From: JAIRLS01 sp031551645 | GTDB lineage: Bacteria > Bacteroidota > Bacteroidia > Bacteroidales > UBA4181 | Assembly (NCBI GenBank): GCA_031551645.1 | Contig: JAVBNI010000084.1 | Span: 6,204 to 70,203, forward strand | Direction of reading: 5' to 3' | Length of the DNA stretch: 64,000 nt | Shown here: positions 63,686 through 64,000 of the stretch, in pieces | Numbering within the stretch: the stretch's first letter is position 1 | How the letters are laid out: the number at the start of each line of letters is the position of its first letter | Notes under the pieces: generated by a model | Databases searched by the model: none | Seen by the model: the letters and a program-made list of their open reading frames with translations, nothing else | Told to the model about the DNA's origin: nothing | Translations under genes and position numbers: made by a program

Positions 63686-63793
63686 CAAGTTATATCGTCG
63701 TTTAACTTCGTTGAGCTCGCCCCCACGGGGCTTCGGTTTGCGACTAAAGTGGAACGAAAATATTTCAAATTGAATCCTAATTTTTGACAGCCC

Positions 63794-63822
63794 ACCTAAC
63801 AGGTTTTCAAAACCTGTTAGGT
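63794..63822. repeat. Perfect 29-bp palindrome
   Basis: Arms ACCTAACAGGTTTT (63794-63807) and AAAACCTGTTAGGT (63809-63822) flank a single C. A diverged relative is at 53532-53564. Such palindromes may be dispersed repeats in related genomes. Confidence 0.8.
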
Positions 63823-64000
63823 TTCAATTGACAAAATACGCTTGACGTAACACTAATTCTCATACCTGTCCGAACAATCTCACTAATGTTTTATTTTTGA
63901 AACAATTCCATCTGATTGTCAGCGTTTTTTGCATCAAAACTCGAGAGAAAGCTGTTTTAAATTTTCTTTCGATCCAACCGAAGAAAACAAATCCGGTGGC

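Larger units (their letters stand above)
63311..64000. other. Repeat-rich gene-poor right end of the window
   Basis: 690 bases. It holds a plus-strand promoter-like box TATATTTG (63464-63471), a possible 35-codon reading frame, nested inverted repeats and a perfect palindrome, all listed separately. No tRNA was seen. Confidence 0.6.

Noticed and set aside
63860..64000. Minus-strand open frame of 46 codons running off the right edge
   Set aside because: Basic and aromatic-rich, perhaps the end of a transposase, but too short and without a family motif to call.
1..64000. CRISPR arrays, rRNA and tRNA genes
   Set aside because: No regularly spaced repeats with unique spacers, no rRNA segments and no cloverleaf-like sequence were noticed in the gaps. 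The short tandem repeats have no spacers.

Overview
This window looks like the chromosome of a member of the Bacteroidota, most likely the order Bacteroidales. Several signs point that way. Promoter-like -7 boxes fit TAnnTTTG. There is a GldB-type lipoprotein, a TPR-PAS histidine kinase and a LytS/LytTR pair. The primase, AddA-type nuclease and ribosomal proteins also look like those of this phylum. The genus cannot be fixed from sequence reading alone. No rRNA, tRNA or CRISPR array was seen.

Layout. 1-4,647 (minus strand) holds the distal half of the spc ribosomal protein operon (rpsH-rplF-rplR-rpsE-rpmD-rplO-secY-map). It has its own promoter and a leader with a strong hairpin, and rpsN/rplE are not upstream. 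4,950-12,393 (plus) holds a secreted hypothetical, an AddA-like helicase-nuclease with no normal start codon, a Tat-exported GH38 alpha-mannosidase and a TonB-like protein. A 258-bp MITE-like element (12,471-12,728) then borders a 25-kb, AT-rich, minus-strand surface-polysaccharide locus (12,822-37,925).

The polysaccharide locus reads, from its promoter: CheY-like receiver, pseudo-receiver/sugar transferase fusion, half-size TolC-like protein, Wzc-like co-polymerase with a degenerate kinase, Wzy-like polymerase, glycosyltransferases, a YdcF-like protein, an asparagine-synthase-like enzyme without the glutaminase cysteine, an acyltransferase and a Wzx flippase. Next come six tandem paralogous ATP-grasp ligases, then two glycosyltransferases and a pyruvyl transferase. 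The six ATP-grasps plus the AsnB-like enzyme suggest a glycan decorated through several ATP-dependent amide bonds. This is the most novel-looking system in the window.

38,297-46,894 (plus) carries an NAD-dependent epimerase, a ferritin-like/VIT1 metal transporter, and a hyfB-hyfC-hyfE-hyfF membrane arm. That arm is followed by a fused SpmA-SpmB protein where the hydrogenase catalytic subunits would be expected. 47,203-52,654 (plus) holds DnaG, a HAD hydrolase, a GldB-like lipoprotein, a phosphodiesterase and butyrate kinase. 52,775-55,652 (minus) holds an RluA-type pseudouridine synthase, PanB and a membrane-anchored coiled-coil protein.

The right end has a TPR-PAS histidine kinase (plus). 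Facing it is a minus-strand envelope-stress-like operon: LiaF-like protein, ferredoxin, LytS-like kinase, AbiEi, AbiEii, LytTR regulator. An AbiE toxin-antitoxin pair sits between the kinase and its presumed regulator, and the toxin stop overlaps the regulator start. The last 690 bases hold nested inverted repeats and a perfect palindrome. Short AT-rich repeats such as TTCTCAA recur in many intergenic gaps.
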